A DNA stretch of 31,297 nucleotides from HGM11525 sp045649145 (GCA_045649145.1 JAZRPK010000007.1:1-31297); one strand, 5' to 3'. Positions 7,156-16,056 are shown, counted from the stretch's first letter. Made by a program: numbers and translations. Notes: generated by a model from the letters alone, not told the origin.

Positions 7156-7184
7156 TTGAATTTTTGCATAAGATATGGTATAGT
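7156..7184 (+). promoter_or_regulatory. Sigma-A promoter for the gamma-glutamyl ligase gene
   Basis: TTGAAT (7156-7161), 17 bp, TATAGT (7179-7184). It lies after the terminator of the preceding gene and about 45 bp before the ATG at 7230, and is the first promoter of the unit 7230-10694 and perhaps beyond. Confidence 0.7.
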
Positions 7185-7229
7185 GTATACTGAAATAATG
7201 TTGCAATATTGGAAAAGAGGCGTCTTTAT

Positions 7230-8336
7230 ATGAACGCAATGGATAAATTTTGTAAATACTTTTATGAGGGATGTACGGATAAACAGCGTATAGGTCTTGA
7301 ACTTGAGCATTTTATAATAAAAGAAGACGGTACACCTTTATCTTATTCTGATGGGGTCAGTGGGATTCTTGATGAGATAACATCTGTTGCAACAGAAATT
7401 TTTTCAGAATCGGGGAATATCCTCGGTGCTGATATGGGCGATTATACGCTGACGCTTGAACCGGGTGCACAGCTTGAGGTAAGTGTGGCGCCTAAGGAAA
7501 ATCCAGATGACATAACCGATGTTTTAGAGGACTTTTACGCATTGGCACAGCCTGTTATAAAAAAACATAACGCACATTTTGAATGTAAAGGCGTGCTTGA
7601 TGAACGATTGCTGCCCGATATCGAAATAATACCTAAAAAACGCTACGAATATATGGACAGATATTTTAAGACGAGCGGAACTATGGGCAGATATATGATG
7701 CGTGGCAGTGCATCTGTGCAGGTTTCGATTGATTATGAAAGCGAGGCTGATTTTGTCAAAAAGTTTCGTCTTGCGTATCTGCTGTCCCCGTTTTTTGCAC
7801 TTATGACAGCGGGCGAAAGAACGGATACATATCTCAAAAGGCTTGAAATCTGGGATAATGTAGATAAAGACAGAACATATATACCTGACGATTTGTTTTG
7901 TGACAGCTTCGGCTTTGAGGCATATGCAAGACAGCTTATGGAAGTGCCTGCCATATTTATGCCCTGCGGTGACGGCTATGTTTATACAGAAAATGAGCCG
8001 ATTAAGGCACTTTTGGAAAAATACGGTATGGACAAGAAAAATACAGAGCACTTTTTGTCTATGGTCTTTCCTGACGTAAGGCTCAAGCAATATATAGAGA
8101 TAAGAATTGCAGACAGCATTGACGCTCGAAGTGCCGTTTCCTATGCAAAGTTTATAAAATCTGTTTTTTATACCGATTTGCTCGATACCCTTTTGGACAG
8201 ATATAAATATATGGGCATTGATGATATAAAGCGTGCAAAGCTTGAGATAAGAGAAAAAGGCATCGATGCAATTGTATACGGTAAAAGTGCAAAAGAGGAG
8301 ATAGAATATCTCTTAAGACTTGCAGATTTGAGGTAG
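7230..8336 (+). CDS. Glutamate-cysteine ligase-like protein (GCS2 family)
   Basis: The 368-residue product belongs to the ATP-dependent carboxylate-amine ligases of the GCS2/plant-type glutamate-cysteine ligase group. These join the gamma-carboxyl of glutamate to an amine, classically cysteine. Family motifs are visible: IGLELEHFI near the N-terminus, LEPGAQLEVS (about residues 80-90), MRGSASVQVSIDY (about 155-170) and YIEIRIADS (about 287-296). GAGGCG lies upstream of the ATG at 7230; an earlier in-frame ATG overlaps that site. It is followed 3 bp later by an ATP-grasp ligase, so the two probably work in sequence. Whether the acceptor is cysteine or another amine cannot be read from the sequence. 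Confidence 0.82.
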   Translation: MNAMDKFCKYFYEGCTDKQRIGLELEHFIIKEDGTPLSYSDGVSGILDEITSVATEIFSESGNILGADMGDYTLTLEPGAQLEVSVAPKENPDDITDVLEDFYALAQPVIKKHNAHFECKGVLDERLLPDIEIIPKKRYEYMDRYFKTSGTMGRYMMRGSASVQVSIDYESEADFVKKFRLAYLLSPFFALMTAGERTDTYLKRLEIWDNVDKDRTYIPDDLFCDSFGFEAYARQLMEVPAIFMPCGDGYVYTENEPIKALLEKYGMDKKNTEHFLSMVFPDVRLKQYIEIRIADSIDARSAVSYAKFIKSVFYTDLLDTLLDRYKYMGIDDIKRAKLEIREKGIDAIVYGKSAKEEIEYLLRLADLR

Positions 8337-8339
8337 AGT

Positions 8340-9644
8340 ATGACTAAAAATGACCTGTTGATTGAATATATAAAAAATAATTATGACGAATGCTTAAAAT
8401 CAGGCAAAATAGTGCGTGAGCACCTTCTTAATTCGCCTGTTGCGTTCCACGGCAGATGTGTGCAGACTCTGCACGCACCCAAAATATACAAAAGTGAGGA
8501 TATAGCTGTATTCAAACAGCTTTGCTCGGACTTTTATGCTATATTCGATAAGGTGATAAAGCATTATTTGGCATCAGCAGAGTACCGAAAGCTGTTCCCC
8601 TTTTCCAAGGAGCTGGAGGAGCTTATTCTGGTTGATACTCTCTACCAGACAAGCGTACCCGTTATGAGAATGGACGTGTTCTATAACGAGGAAACAAAGG
8701 ATTTCAAATTCTGCGAATTAAACACCGACGGCACAAGCGCAATGGTGGAGGATTACGAGCTTTCAAAAGCGTTCCAACTTAATAATTTACCGAGAGAATT
8801 AATCGGCAAGGTGTCCTGCTTTGAGCTTTTCGATTCGTGGGTGCTTGCTGTTGGCAGAATGTATCAAACATTTAAGAACAGACGTGAAAATCCACGTGTT
8901 GCGATTGTCGATTTTCTTGACAAGGCATATTTGCCCGAATTTAGCGAGTTCAAAAGACGGTTTGAAAAATACGGCTATAGAGTCAAAATCTGCGATATAC
9001 GAAAACTTAAGTTTGACGGCGATGCACTTTATGACGAGGATAATGAAAGAATTGACATTATCTACAGGCGCGCTGTTACTGTAGATATTATGAACAATAT
9101 TGCAGACTGCGCTGATTTTATAAATGCGTACAAAAGTGGTGCGGTATGTGTTTTAGGCGGAATAAAAACGCAGATTATTCACCACAAGGCATTGTTTTAT
9201 ATACTGCGTGATGAAGAGACTAAGAAAATACTTACAGACAGAGAAAACGAGCTTATAAAAAAGCATATCCCGTATACGTCAAAGCTTAAAAATGCAGACA
9301 TTGATATGGTAAAAAAGAACAAGGACAGCTATATCATAAAGCCGAGCGACTCCTATGCGTCAAAGGGCGTGTTTGCGGGAGTGGACAGCACGCCTGCCGA
9401 GTGGGCAGAGCTTATCGAAAAATACCGCAGTGAAGATTATATAGTGCAGGAATACTGCACTCCGTACAAAACGGAGAACATTTACCTTGCGGATAAAGAG
9501 CCTCAGTTTAAGATGTATTCAAATCTTACCGGACTTTATGTCTATGACGGCGTTTTTGCAGGTGTGTATTCAAGGCTTTCTGATGGCGGTATAATATCGT
9601 CACAATATAATGAAAAATCGGTTGTAACTTTTGTAGAGGGATAA
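8340..9644 (+). CDS. Glutathionylspermidine-synthase-family ATP-grasp ligase
   Basis: The 434-residue protein resembles the C-terminal synthetase domain of glutathionylspermidine synthase, an ATP-grasp fold that forms amide bonds with ATP. It lacks the N-terminal CHAP amidase of the bifunctional enzyme. Visible motifs are FKFCELNTDGTSAMVED (about residues 121-137), the ATP-binding SYIIKPSDSYASKGVFAG (about 330-348) and YIVQEYC (about 366-372). The ATG lies 3 bp after the stop of the gamma-glutamyl ligase gene, with GAGGT just upstream, indicating tight coupling. I infer a two-step pathway making a gamma-glutamyl dipeptide and then extending it. The product could be glutathione or an unrecognised relative; the acceptor is unknown. 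mnmA follows 24 bp later. Confidence 0.8.
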   Translation: MTKNDLLIEYIKNNYDECLKSGKIVREHLLNSPVAFHGRCVQTLHAPKIYKSEDIAVFKQLCSDFYAIFDKVIKHYLASAEYRKLFPFSKELEELILVDTLYQTSVPVMRMDVFYNEETKDFKFCELNTDGTSAMVEDYELSKAFQLNNLPRELIGKVSCFELFDSWVLAVGRMYQTFKNRRENPRVAIVDFLDKAYLPEFSEFKRRFEKYGYRVKICDIRKLKFDGDALYDEDNERIDIIYRRAVTVDIMNNIADCADFINAYKSGAVCVLGGIKTQIIHHKALFYILRDEETKKILTDRENELIKKHIPYTSKLKNADIDMVKKNKDSYIIKPSDSYASKGVFAGVDSTPAEWAELIEKYRSEDYIVQEYCTPYKTENIYLADKEPQFKMYSNLTGLYVYDGVFAGVYSRLSDGGIISSQYNEKSVVTFVEG

Positions 9645-9668
9645 GCCGAAAAGGAAAAGAGGTGCGAG

Positions 9669-10694
9669 ATGGGAAAGGGACTTGTAGCAGTTTCGGGCGG
9701 CGTTGACAGCACGGCTGTGCTCTACAGCTTTATAAAGAGCGGTATAGCTGCCGATGGTGTTATTATGCAGCTTCACGCTTTGGACGAAACAGCACTTTCC
9801 GATGCAAAATCAGCGTGCGAAAAGCTTGGTGCAAAGCTCCTCGTGCTTGATATGGAAAAGGAGTTTAACAAGCTTGTAATAGACGAGTTCGTATCCGAGT
9901 ATCTTAACTGCCGCACGCCTAATCCGTGTATAGTTTGTAATATAAAAATGAAGTTTGGTCTTCTTGCCGATTTTGCAAAGGAGCAGGGCTATGACTTTCT
10001 CGCGAGCGGTCACTATGCCCGAATTGAACACTCAAATGATAAGTATTATCTCAAAAAGGCTCTCGACCATACAAAAGACCAAAGCTATGTTCTCTATGGC
10101 ATAAATCGTGAGCTGCTGCCGTTTTTGCGTTTTCCTATGGGTGAAACGACCAAGGCGGATGCGAGGGCAGAGCTTGAGAGGGAAGGCTTTGTTAATGCGA
10201 AACGCAAGGATAGTCAGGATATATGCTTTATTCCTGACGGCAAATACGCAGAGTTTATAGAAAGATATACAGGCAATGGCTTCCAATGCGGTGATTTTTG
10301 CGATAAAGAGGGCAGAGTTTTAGGCGAGCATAAAGGGCTTGTCCGTTACACGATAGGACAGCGCAAGGGCTTGGGACTTGCTCTGCCGCAGCCGATGTAT
10401 GTCTGTGCGTTAGAGCCTCATTCTAACCGTGTTATATTAGGTCTTACCGAGGATTTGATGTCAAAAAGACTTACGGCAGACAATGTAAACTGGCTTTCGG
10501 ATGGTATTACCGACGGAATGAAGGTTATGGCAAGGGCGAGGTATAATATGAAGGAAAGTCCTGCACGTGTATTTTTCGCAGATGAGGGGAAAATAGAGGT
10601 TGAATTTGACGAGGCACAAAGGGCTATTACACCCGGGCAAAGCGTCGTGCTATATGATGGGGACATTGTATTAGGCGGAGGAAGAATAACGTGA
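9669..10694 (+). CDS. mnmA: tRNA-uridine 2-sulfurtransferase MnmA
   Basis: This 341-residue PP-loop enzyme adenylates and 2-thiolates U34 of Lys, Glu and Gln tRNAs using relayed persulfide sulfur. The ATP-binding SGGVDS is at residues 9-14. The first catalytic cysteine is C87 in RTPNPCIVC and the second is C186 in DSQDICFIPDG, equivalent to C102 and C199 of the E. coli enzyme. HYARIE and the TIGQRKGLG segment are also typical. It is somewhat shorter than the usual 355-370 residues, mostly by compact loops, with no missing motif. AGAGGTG precedes the ATG. Its position after the gamma-glutamyl genes could be chance or a sulfur-metabolism link. No cysteine desulfurase is adjacent. Confidence 0.95.
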   Translation: MGKGLVAVSGGVDSTAVLYSFIKSGIAADGVIMQLHALDETALSDAKSACEKLGAKLLVLDMEKEFNKLVIDEFVSEYLNCRTPNPCIVCNIKMKFGLLADFAKEQGYDFLASGHYARIEHSNDKYYLKKALDHTKDQSYVLYGINRELLPFLRFPMGETTKADARAELEREGFVNAKRKDSQDICFIPDGKYAEFIERYTGNGFQCGDFCDKEGRVLGEHKGLVRYTIGQRKGLGLALPQPMYVCALEPHSNRVILGLTEDLMSKRLTADNVNWLSDGITDGMKVMARARYNMKESPARVFFADEGKIEVEFDEAQRAITPGQSVVLYDGDIVLGGGRIT

Positions 10695-10701
10695 AAAATA
10701 A

Positions 10702-10821
10702 GCGACACATCTTACCGTTTTTTGCTCGGGGCGGTACCTATGTACAGCACCGCTCGCCGCAAAACGGCAACCTGCTTGCTTCTTTTCCACGTTAAGATTT
10801 GTATCGCTTGTTTGAGCGATA
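10702..10821 (+). promoter_or_regulatory. Structured leader with alternative helices before hydE
   Basis: The 142 bp gap between mnmA and hydE holds no gene but is rich in pairing. An outer helix can join 10702-10714 with 10793-10807 (one mismatch, one 2-base bulge). Inside it CCGTTTTTTGC (10715-10725) pairs with GCAAAACGG (10759-10767), enclosing a further CGGT/ACCG stem (10732-10735 with 10749-10752). A 7 bp hairpin at 10802-10821 (TATCGCT/AGCGATA) shares bases 10802-10807 with the outer helix, so the two cannot coexist. The hairpin ends 5 bases before the hydE GGAG. This is the architecture expected of a translational switch or attenuator, but I match it to no known class. A transposon-derived repeat is the alternative. 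Confidence 0.45.
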
Positions 10822-10836
10822 GAATGGAGATTTTAT

Positions 10837-11883
10837 ATGAAAAGCTATGTAAAAGAGCTTGCCCAAACACACAATCTACCCGATAAAGAGTTGCTTGCGT
10901 TAATTGCAGGCGGTGCTGACGAACTGTTAAGAGACGAGGCGGACAAAGAGCGCCGCAAGGTTTTCGGGGACAAGGTTTATATACGTGGCTTAATTGAGAT
11001 TTCGTCCATTTGCAAAAATGACTGTATCTACTGCGGTATTCGCTGTTCAAATAAGAATGCAGCAAGATATCGTCTTACAAAGGACGAGATTTTATCATGC
11101 GCCAGAGCAGGTGCAGAATTGGGATTTTCTACATTTGTTTTGCAAGGTGGCGAAGATTTACTCTTCACAGATGCCGTTTTATGTGATATAATAGACGGAA
11201 TAAAGCAAATAGCGCCCGATGCGGCGGTTACGCTGTCATTGGGAGAACGCAGCCGCGAGTCATACAGGATGCTCAAAAATGCCGGTGCGGACAGATATCT
11301 TCTGCGTCACGAAACGGCTACAGAGGAGCATTACCAAAAGCTTCATCCCGAGGGTATGAGCCTTAAAAGCAGAAAGAAATGTCTTTTTGACTTAAAGGAG
11401 CTGGGCTTTCAGGTTGGCTCGGGCTTTATGGTAGGCTCGCCGTATCAGACAGATGAGCATATACTCCAAGATATCAGATTTTTGCAGGAGCTTGGCCCTG
11501 ACATGATAGGCATAGGCCCGTTTATTCCGCATAAGGATACGCCGTTTGGTAAATTTCCTGCGGGCAGCTTTGAGCTTACTCTCAGGATGATTTCGATATT
11601 GAGGCTGTGTTTCCCCGAGGCACTTATACCCGCAACCACAGCGCTCGGTACAATCAAAGATGGTGGCAGAGAGCGGGGACTAAAATGCGGGGCAAATGTT
11701 GTTATGCCAAACCTTTCGCCAAAAGATGCACGTGAAAGCTATAACCTTTATGACAATAAGCTCATAACAGGTGCAGAGAGCGTAGAGGGACTTAAAATAT
11801 TAGAAGAAAAAATACAGTCGGCGGGGTATACTATGACTATGTCAAGAGGCGATGCGCCGAGATTTATTAAAGGAGAAAGATAG
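10837..11883 (+). CDS. hydE: [FeFe] hydrogenase H-cluster maturase HydE (radical SAM)
   Basis: The 348-residue protein is a radical S-adenosylmethionine enzyme. The cluster-binding cysteines are C59, C63 and C66 in SSICKNDCIYCGIR, the spacing and context typical of HydE. HydE helps assemble the dithiomethylamine-bridged diiron subcluster of [FeFe] hydrogenase. Other supporting segments are STFVLQGGED, RHETATEEHYQKLHPEGMS and GIGPFIPHKDTPF. Related BioB- and PylB-like enzymes differ around the CGIRCSN segment. The start has GGAG seven bases upstream. HydF, HydG and a hydrogenase are not present here, so the maturase is separated from its partners. lon follows 5 bp downstream, which implies co-transcription. 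Confidence 0.92.
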   Translation: MKSYVKELAQTHNLPDKELLALIAGGADELLRDEADKERRKVFGDKVYIRGLIEISSICKNDCIYCGIRCSNKNAARYRLTKDEILSCARAGAELGFSTFVLQGGEDLLFTDAVLCDIIDGIKQIAPDAAVTLSLGERSRESYRMLKNAGADRYLLRHETATEEHYQKLHPEGMSLKSRKKCLFDLKELGFQVGSGFMVGSPYQTDEHILQDIRFLQELGPDMIGIGPFIPHKDTPFGKFPAGSFELTLRMISILRLCFPEALIPATTALGTIKDGGRERGLKCGANVVMPNLSPKDARESYNLYDNKLITGAESVEGLKILEEKIQSAGYTMTMSRGDAPRFIKGER

Positions 11884-11888
11884 TAACA

Positions 11889-14189
11889 ATGAATTACGTA
11901 CTGCCATTGGTGGCACTTAGAAATATTGTAATTATGCCCAATTCCACCGTCAGCTTTGATGTGTTGAGGGATTTTTCGCAAAAAGCGATAGATGCGGCGT
12001 CAAAGGCAACAAGAGAGGTGATACTTGTTGCACAGATGGACCCGTCTGTTGAGAAACCGCGCTTTGACGAGCTGTATCAGACGGGAACGCTTTGCAGGAT
12101 AAAGCAGGTGGTAAAGCTTCCGCACTCGATGGCGAGGGTTATGGTTGAAGGTATCAGGAGGGTAGAGCTTATAGAGCTTGCCCTGCACGAGCCGTATATG
12201 AGCGTTATTGCCGAGGTAATTGACGAGCTACCTGAGGAAAAGTCGATACATACTGCCGCTATGGCAAGAAATCTGCAGGCAATGTTTGAGGAGTATATAA
12301 AATACTCAAGGGTTATAACCAAGGAGGAGCTTGCAAACCGTGCGTTTAGGATAAAGGACCTCGGTGCACTGTGCGATTGTCTGGTCGGAGCGTCAAATAT
12401 CGACTTCCGTATAAAGCAGGAGCTATTGGAGATTGCAGACTCCTACGAGAGAGCGGAGAGCTTTGTAACTGCACTTTCCTACGAAATCGAAATACTAAAA
12501 TTGCAGTCAAATATTGCCAAAATGGCACACGAGCGTATAGAACAAAATCAGCGTGATTATTTCCTTAGAGAAGAAAAGAGGATTATAGAAGAGGAGCTTG
12601 GTGAGGGAATTGAAAACGAGGCGGAGGAATACCGTCAGCGTGTTGATAAACTAAAGCTCTCGGATGATGTCCGTGAAAAGATAATGAAGGAGATTTCAAG
12701 GTTTGAGAAGATGGCAGGCTCAAGTGCCGACAGCGCCGTGTCAAGAAACTATCTTGATACCGTCTTAGAGCTTCCGTGGGAGGAAAAAACTAAAGAAAAT
12801 CCTGACATAGATAATATCAGAGAAATTTTAGATGAGGACCACTACGGACTTGAAAAGGTCAAGGAACGTATAATAGAACAAATGGCGGTAAGAAAGCTTA
12901 CCGAGGGAAAACAAGGAACTCTTATTTGCCTTGCCGGACCGCCGGGAACGGGTAAAACATCAATTGCAAAGTCGATAGCACGGGCAATAGGACGAAAATA
13001 TGTGAGAATTTCTTTGGGCGGTGTTCGTGATGAAGCGGAAATAAGAGGACACCGAAAGACCTACATCGGCTCTATGCCGGGCAGAATTATAGCGGGTATG
13101 CTGCAGGCAAAGGTGAAAAATCCGCTTATGCTTTTAGACGAGATTGACAAGATGGGAGCGGATATAAAGGGTGACCCTGCGTCTGCGATGCTCGAGGTAT
13201 TGGATTACGAGCAGAACAAGACCTTTAAGGACCATTTTATAGACCTGCCGTTTGATCTTTCCGATGTTATGTTTATTGCTACGGCAAACGATGTTTCAAG
13301 AATTCCAAGGCCCCTTTTGGACAGAATGGAGCTTATTGAGGTAAGCGGATACACCAACAGCGAAAAGCTGCAGATTGCAAAGAATTATTTGATACCCAAG
13401 CAGGCGAAGGAGAATGGAATTTTCGGCAAGAGATTTGAGATAACCGACGACGCATTAGAGAAAATCTGCACCGAATATACAAGAGAATCGGGAGTTAGAC
13501 AGACAGAGCGTGTAATAGCGTCTCTGATGCGAAAGATTGCTAAAAAATTTGCCGACGGACAGCGCTCTGTCAAGGCTTCAAAACGCAATCTCAAGGATTA
13601 TCTCGGAAACCCCAAGTACCGTTTTGATATGATGAACGAAAAGGACGAGGTCGGAATAGTGCGTGGTCTTGCATGGACGGCGGTCGGCGGTGATACGCTG
13701 TCGGTCGAGGTGAACGTGATGGACGGTACAGGCAAAACTCAGCTTACAGGTCAGCTTGGCGATGTTATGCAGGAGTCGGCTAAAACGGCTATAAGCTATA
13801 TCCGTTCGGTCAGTGACAAGCTTGGTATCCAAAAGGATTTTTATAAGACGAAGGACATACATATTCACGTACCCGAGGGTGCTGTACCAAAAGACGGTCC
13901 GTCTGCGGGCGTTACTATGGCAACTGCAGTTGCAAGTGCCCTGACAGGCAAAGCGGTTAGACGTGATATTGCGATGACGGGCGAAATTACGCTTCGTGGC
14001 AGAGTGCTCGAAATAGGCGGATTAAAGGAAAAATCGGCGGCGGCGATGAGAGCTGGTATAAATACAGTTATTATCCCTGACGGGAACCGTGCAGACCTTG
14101 ATGAAATACCCGAGGAAATACGCTCGAAGATTACCTTCCTGCCCGTTAAAAATATGAGTGCAGTTTTATCCCATTCGCTTATAAACTGA
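11889..14189 (+). CDS. lon: ATP-dependent Lon protease
   Basis: The 766-residue product is a complete LonA protease degrading damaged and regulatory proteins in the cytoplasm. An N-terminal substrate-binding LON domain (about 1-200) and coiled-coil linker precede the AAA+ module. Walker A GPPGTGKT is at 350-357 and Walker B LMLLDEIDKMG follows. The C-terminal protease domain has the catalytic dyad Ser672 (DGPSAG) and Lys715 (second Lys of GGLKEK). Length is close to Bacillus LonA (774). The start is 5 bp after hydE, with GGAG 13 bases upstream, a slightly long spacing. No CIRCE or other heat-shock operator is visible nearby. engB follows, the usual Firmicutes order. Confidence 0.98.
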   Translation: MNYVLPLVALRNIVIMPNSTVSFDVLRDFSQKAIDAASKATREVILVAQMDPSVEKPRFDELYQTGTLCRIKQVVKLPHSMARVMVEGIRRVELIELALHEPYMSVIAEVIDELPEEKSIHTAAMARNLQAMFEEYIKYSRVITKEELANRAFRIKDLGALCDCLVGASNIDFRIKQELLEIADSYERAESFVTALSYEIEILKLQSNIAKMAHERIEQNQRDYFLREEKRIIEEELGEGIENEAEEYRQRVDKLKLSDDVREKIMKEISRFEKMAGSSADSAVSRNYLDTVLELPWEEKTKENPDIDNIREILDEDHYGLEKVKERIIEQMAVRKLTEGKQGTLICLAGPPGTGKTSIAKSIARAIGRKYVRISLGGVRDEAEIRGHRKTYIGSMPGRIIAGMLQAKVKNPLMLLDEIDKMGADIKGDPASAMLEVLDYEQNKTFKDHFIDLPFDLSDVMFIATANDVSRIPRPLLDRMELIEVSGYTNSEKLQIAKNYLIPKQAKENGIFGKRFEITDDALEKICTEYTRESGVRQTERVIASLMRKIAKKFADGQRSVKASKRNLKDYLGNPKYRFDMMNEKDEVGIVRGLAWTAVGGDTLSVEVNVMDGTGKTQLTGQLGDVMQESAKTAISYIRSVSDKLGIQKDFYKTKDIHIHVPEGAVPKDGPSAGVTMATAVASALTGKAVRRDIAMTGEITLRGRVLEIGGLKEKSAAAMRAGINTVIIPDGNRADLDEIPEEIRSKITFLPVKNMSAVLSHSLIN

Positions 14190-14207
14190 TGAAAGGAAAA
14201 AAGAAGA

Positions 14208-14801
14208 ATGAATATCCATAATGCACAGATTACCGTTTCGGCGGTAAAGCCGACGCAGTATCCCAAAACTGGCGTACCGGAATTTGCCTTTGTAGGAAGG
14301 TCAAATGTTGGCAAAAGCTCTCTTATTAACAAAATTCTTAACAGAAAATCTCTTGCGAGAGTAAGTGCCACTCCGGGTAAAACAATTACAATCAATTTTT
14401 ATGATATAGACGAGTCGATATTTTTAGTCGACCTGCCGGGATACGGCTATGCCAAGCGCAGTCAGAACGAAATACGTGACTGGGGCGATATGATAGAGTC
14501 TTATCTTTCCAATAGGCCTCAGCTTAAGCAGATATTTTTGCTGGTAGATTCCAGACACGTTCCCACTAAGGATGATGTTATGATGCTTGAGTGGATAAGA
14601 ACAGTTCGTCCTGATGATACGGTGATTGCAATTGCTACCAAAACGGACAAGCTTAAAAAGAGTGAAAGAGAGTTTAACTTAAATCGCATCTATGAAAAGC
14701 TTGAGCTTACCGAGGACGATATTCTCGTTCCGTTCTCAACTAAGGGCGATGAGGGCAAAAATACCGTTTGGGATATGATAAATATGATACTTGCCGGTTA
14801 A
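14208..14801 (+). CDS. engB: Ribosome biogenesis GTPase EngB (YsxC/YihA)
   Basis: This 197-residue small GTPase acts in late 50S ribosomal subunit assembly. The nucleotide-binding motifs are in order: G1 GRSNVGKSS (30-38), the G2 Thr in SATPGKT, G3 DLPGYG and G4 TKTDK. PGYGYAKRS in switch II is a hallmark of the EngB group. Length matches the family (about 195). AAGGA precedes the ATG. The gene is immediately downstream of lon, as in Bacillus (lonA-ysxC). The next gene starts about 30 bp later, so the unit continues. Confidence 0.97.
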   Translation: MNIHNAQITVSAVKPTQYPKTGVPEFAFVGRSNVGKSSLINKILNRKSLARVSATPGKTITINFYDIDESIFLVDLPGYGYAKRSQNEIRDWGDMIESYLSNRPQLKQIFLLVDSRHVPTKDDVMMLEWIRTVRPDDTVIAIATKTDKLKKSEREFNLNRIYEKLELTEDDILVPFSTKGDEGKNTVWDMINMILAG

Positions 14802-14832
14802 GGCAGGATGAATGACACCAAGGAGGTGTACG

Positions 14833-16038
14833 ATGAAAAAGGTAATAACGGCAATTCTTGCGGCAACAATTTGTGCATTTGTGTACTTTTGTATCAGCTA
14901 CGTTCAGGCACCCGTTTCGACCATTTCGGCATATAACGTGACATATGAGGAGGTTGTAAACGGTGATGCGTTTATTGTACGCAAGGAAACCATATACACC
15001 GCCGAGCGTGACGGAACAGCATACAGCTTTGCCAGAGAAGGTGCCAGAGTAGGCAATAGCCGCCGTATCTGTGCTGTCTACAGCGGCGAGGTTGATGAAA
15101 GTGTTTTGCAGGAGCTTGGAACGATAAACGATAAGATAGCAGAGCTTGGCTCGGTAGTGGTGGACAACAGCTTTACCGCAGACACGGGCTCGACTGCGCA
15201 AAGACTTGTTCAGCTGCAGGAGGAGATAGAAGCTGCAGCGGCAGAAAATGATATTAAAAAGATTTCCGAATGTAAAGAGGAGATAGAACTGCTTGCATCA
15301 GGTACGGTGGCGGTCAGCAATAGCGACAGACTTGCCAAGCTTGTGGCAGAACGTCAGGCGCTTGAAAGCAAGCTGGTAAATCCCAGACAGGATATATATT
15401 CTACCGAGGCTGGCATCTACTCGACCAAGATTGACGGCTATGAAAATGTGCTTAATTTTGAGGTTGTTGATAACATCACAGTTGAGGAATTTGCAAAAAT
15501 CAAGCCCGAACAGACCGAAGAAAAAAAGGAAGAAAAGGATGTATTAAGCACAACACTTGCAGGGGATAAGGTGTGCAAGATAATAGACAATCACGAATGG
15601 TATGTTATGGCACTGGTAAAGCGTTCGGATATTGAGGGCGTGAAAGCGGGCGACGAGGTTGATGTTCGTTTCGATAAGCTTCCGGGCGAACAGGTTGAGG
15701 CGACGGTCGTTTCTGTTTCCAATGACCCCGAAGGTCAGGAAAAGGCGGTAGTCGTATTAAAGTGCGAAAGCTTTTCGGAGGGTGCGTTCTCTATTCGTGC
15801 AAGCGGTGTGGAAATTATCAGAAACAGCTACAGCGGTTTTGAAGTGCCTATCCACGCAATACGTGTTTCTGACGGACAAAACGGCGTTATGGTAAGAGTC
15901 GGCGGCAGCGATGTTTTCAAACCGTGCAAAATGATTTATCAGGACGAGGAAAACGCAAAAGCGATAATAGTGCCCGACACAGAAGATGTAAATAGAGAGC
16001 TTATGCAGTATGATATGATTATAGTAGGCGAGAAATAA
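14833..16038 (+). CDS. HlyD-like membrane-anchored protein in the division cluster
   Basis: The product has 401 residues with one N-terminal membrane segment (about 4-24) and a large extracytoplasmic part. A predicted coiled coil rich in Glu/Ala/Leu covers about residues 115-180. C-terminal beta-rich segments such as KAGDEVDVRFDKLPGEQVEATVVSVSN and the YSGFEVPIHAIR region resemble HlyD/membrane-fusion adaptor proteins. There is no adjacent ABC or outer-membrane partner, which is expected in a Gram-positive. An acidic/Lys-rich insert (EQTEEKKEEKD) splits the two halves. GGAGGTG precedes the chosen ATG. Its place before yggS-sepF-ylmH-divIVA suggests a cell-envelope or septum role, but no function is established. 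Confidence 0.7.
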   Translation: MKKVITAILAATICAFVYFCISYVQAPVSTISAYNVTYEEVVNGDAFIVRKETIYTAERDGTAYSFAREGARVGNSRRICAVYSGEVDESVLQELGTINDKIAELGSVVVDNSFTADTGSTAQRLVQLQEEIEAAAAENDIKKISECKEEIELLASGTVAVSNSDRLAKLVAERQALESKLVNPRQDIYSTEAGIYSTKIDGYENVLNFEVVDNITVEEFAKIKPEQTEEKKEEKDVLSTTLAGDKVCKIIDNHEWYVMALVKRSDIEGVKAGDEVDVRFDKLPGEQVEATVVSVSNDPEGQEKAVVVLKCESFSEGAFSIRASGVEIIRNSYSGFEVPIHAIRVSDGQNGVMVRVGGSDVFKPCKMIYQDEENAKAIIVPDTEDVNRELMQYDMIIVGEK

Positions 16039-16056
16039 TGTCGGGAGGTGACAGTT

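Noticed and set aside
13865..14395. 176-codon antisense frame over the lon-engB junction
   Set aside because: Shadow of lon and engB; long only because of codon bias in those genes.
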